Shown one piece after another: positions 6,141-7,503 of a stretch of 7,503 nucleotides of DNA. Positions within the stretch are counted from its first letter, which is position 1. Every line of letters starts with the position of its first letter. The notes beneath the pieces were generated by a model. It made no database searches, was not told the DNA's origin, and saw only the letters and a list, made by a program, of their open reading frames with translations. This stretch comes from Hyphomicrobiales bacterium (GTDB lineage Bacteria; Pseudomonadota; Alphaproteobacteria; Rhizobiales; Beijerinckiaceae): positions 1 to 7,503 of the forward strand of contig JAQGKM010000217.1 in the NCBI GenBank assembly GCA_028290125.1, in the 5' to 3' direction. Both the position numbers and the translations under genes were made by a program.

Positions 6141-7503
6141 TCAGGTCTTGCGGCTCGCCACAAACGCACGCCAGCCGCCGAACGAGGTGATGTCCTGCGC
6201 ACCGTTGAAGGCGTAGGGCTCGCAGATGAAGCCGCTCACCTCGCCGCCATCCGCCAGACGCAGCTTGCCGATGCCCATCGGCGCGGGGATGCTCTCCACG
6301 AACGACCCGAAATGCTGCGGCGAGAGTCCCCAGATCTCGACTTCAAGTCCCTGCCCCGCAAAGCCAGGCTCGTTCATCAATCCGGGCTTGGGCGGCGTGG
6401 TGTTGGGGAGCGCGAACAGCCGGTAGTCGGCCGCCGTGCGCGCCTTGCGCAGCAGGCGTCCGTTGCGCGAGGTGAGCTGGTGGTTCAGCGGCATGCCGCT
6501 GAGATGAGCGCCCACGACGGCGATCTCGAGCAAGCCGTCGTTGCCCGGCGCCAGCGCGTCGCCTGCCAGCGGCGCCGCGCGGTCTCGACCCATGCCGAAC
6601 GACTGAGCGCGATGCAGGCGATCGGCCAGAACCGCCAGCGCATCGTCAGTGAAGGCAGGCGCAATCAGCGTCACACCCGCAGGCAGGCCATCCTTGCGGA
6701 AACCCGCCGGAATGGCGACGGCCGCGCAATCGAGCAGGTTCACGAAATTGGTGTAGCGCCCGAGATTGGAATTGAGCCGGATCGGATCGGCCTGCATATC
6801 CGCGACCTTGTAGATCGTCGGCGCTGTCGGCAGCAGCAGCACGTCCATCTTCGCCCATTCGACATCGGCGCGGCGGCGATAGGCCTCCAGCGCGTAGACT
6901 CCCTTGAAGGCGTCGACTGCGCTCATGCCCTTGGCGCCTCCAACAATGTCGCGCACCGCCGGGTCCATGTCGCCGGCGTGGGCCTCGAAGAAAGTATCGA
7001 TAGCGGCGAGCCGCTCGGCGACCCACGGTCCGCCATAGAGCAGCGCCGCGCATTCGCGGAACGGCGCGTAATCGATCTCGACGCGTGTGGCGCCGAGGCC
7101 CTCCAACCGCGCGGCGGCGGCGTCATAGAGCGCGGCGGTTTCCGCATCGCCAAAGAACTCGCGCTCGGCTGCGCCCAGCACGCCAAAGCGCAGTCCCGCC
7201 TGCGGCAAGGCGCGCGGCTGCATGGCGCGCGAGAAGGCGTCTGCCGCATCAAAGCCCTGCATCAGGCGACGCACTGTGTCGGCCTCGCCGACCGTGCCCG
7301 CGAGCACGGTGATGCAATCGAGACTGCGGCATGCCGGCACGAGGCCGGTGGTGGAAACGAGCCCCTTCGTCGGCTTCACGCCAACGAGATTGTTGAACGC
7401 CGCCGGCACGCGGCCAGAGCCCGCCGTATCGGTGCCAAGCGAGAAAGCCACCTGCCCCGCGCCAACCGCGACAGCGGAGCCCGACGACGAGCCGCCCGAC
7501 ACA
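6141..7503 (-). CDS. atzF: Allophanate hydrolase, 5' end outside window
   Basis: The visible part is 454 sense codons up to the TGA at 6141-6143, against about 600 for the family. The reading frame continues past the right edge; the GTG at 7502 is an internal Val, not a start. The enzyme hydrolyses allophanate to ammonia and CO2 in the cytoplasm, the last step after urea carboxylase or after ring opening of triazines and ureido compounds. The window begins in the amidase-signature core: GGSSSGSA with the cis-Ser, then GTDTAGSGRVPA whose Ser (codon 7416-7418) should be the nucleophile. The catalytic Lys lies upstream, out of view. The last 125 residues are the C-terminal domain that separates allophanate hydrolases from plain amidases: VVGAHLSGMPLNHQL, TAADYRLFALPNTTPPKPGL, FGSFVESIPAPMGIG and DITSFGGWRAF. 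That domain makes the call firm. No urea carboxylase is in the window; it could lie to the right. Confidence 0.92.
   Translation of the reverse strand, partial: VSGGSSSGSAVAVGAGQVAFSLGTDTAGSGRVPAAFNNLVGVKPTKGLVSTTGLVPACRSLDCITVLAGTVGEADTVRRLMQGFDAADAFSRAMQPRALPQAGLRFGVLGAAEREFFGDAETAALYDAAAARLEGLGATRVEIDYAPFRECAALLYGGPWVAERLAAIDTFFEAHAGDMDPAVRDIVGGAKGMSAVDAFKGVYALEAYRRRADVEWAKMDVLLLPTAPTIYKVADMQADPIRLNSNLGRYTNFVNLLDCAAVAIPAGFRKDGLPAGVTLIAPAFTDDALAVLADRLHRAQSFGMGRDRAAPLAGDALAPGNDGLLEIAVVGAHLSGMPLNHQLTSRNGRLLRKARTAADYRLFALPNTTPPKPGLMNEPGFAGQGLEVEIWGLSPQHFGSFVESIPAPMGIGKLRLADGGEVSGFICEPYAFNGAQDITSFGGWRAFVASRKT

Noticed and set aside
7416..7503. GTG at 7502 as the start of the right-hand gene
   Set aside because: It lies inside the amidase-signature core directly before GGSSSGSA, and the catalytic Lys and N-terminal region of the family must precede it.

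Overview
The window is GC-rich (roughly 65% by eye), densely coded DNA. Its base composition, codon use and gene families fit an alphaproteobacterium, most likely of the Hyphomicrobiales; this is inference from style, and nothing here fixes the genus. I see no rRNA, tRNA, CRISPR array or insertion sequence.

Layout. (1) Positions 1-841, minus strand: an almost complete FAD-binding medium subunit of a molybdenum hydroxylase (CoxM/xanthine dehydrogenase type), whose 3' end runs off the left edge. (2) About 842-1075: a divergent intergenic region that must hold the promoters for both directions. (3) 1076-4949, plus strand: a compact four-gene ABC importer operon of the NitT/TauT/ThiXYZ type, in the order ATPase, permease, permease, periplasmic binding protein. 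It is closed by a clear intrinsic terminator at 4964-4995. (4) 4995-6062, minus strand: a Tat-exported metal-dependent amidohydrolase (amidohydrolase-2/ACMSD type) converging on that terminator. (5) 6141-7503, minus strand: most of an allophanate hydrolase (AtzF type), whose 5' end lies beyond the right edge. It probably heads a transcript that continues into the amidohydrolase gene.

How the genes may work together. An NMT1/THI5-like importer for a small, possibly heterocyclic or ureido-type compound lies beside a molybdenum hydroxylase subunit, a periplasmic C-N or C-C hydrolase/decarboxylase, and an enzyme that splits allophanate to ammonia and CO2. Together this looks like a locus for scavenging a nitrogen-rich organic compound (purine, pyrimidine, hydantoin, guanidine or urea type) as a nitrogen source. 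The substrate cannot be read from the sequence.

The most unusual details are a 21-bp tandem triplication straddling the ATPase stop and the first permease start, an extra four-helix N-terminal region on the second permease, an acidic insertion after the first helix of the first permease, and a Cys cluster ahead of the Tat motif of the amidohydrolase. I found no clear new type of system; it is a recognisable catabolic and transport locus with odd details.
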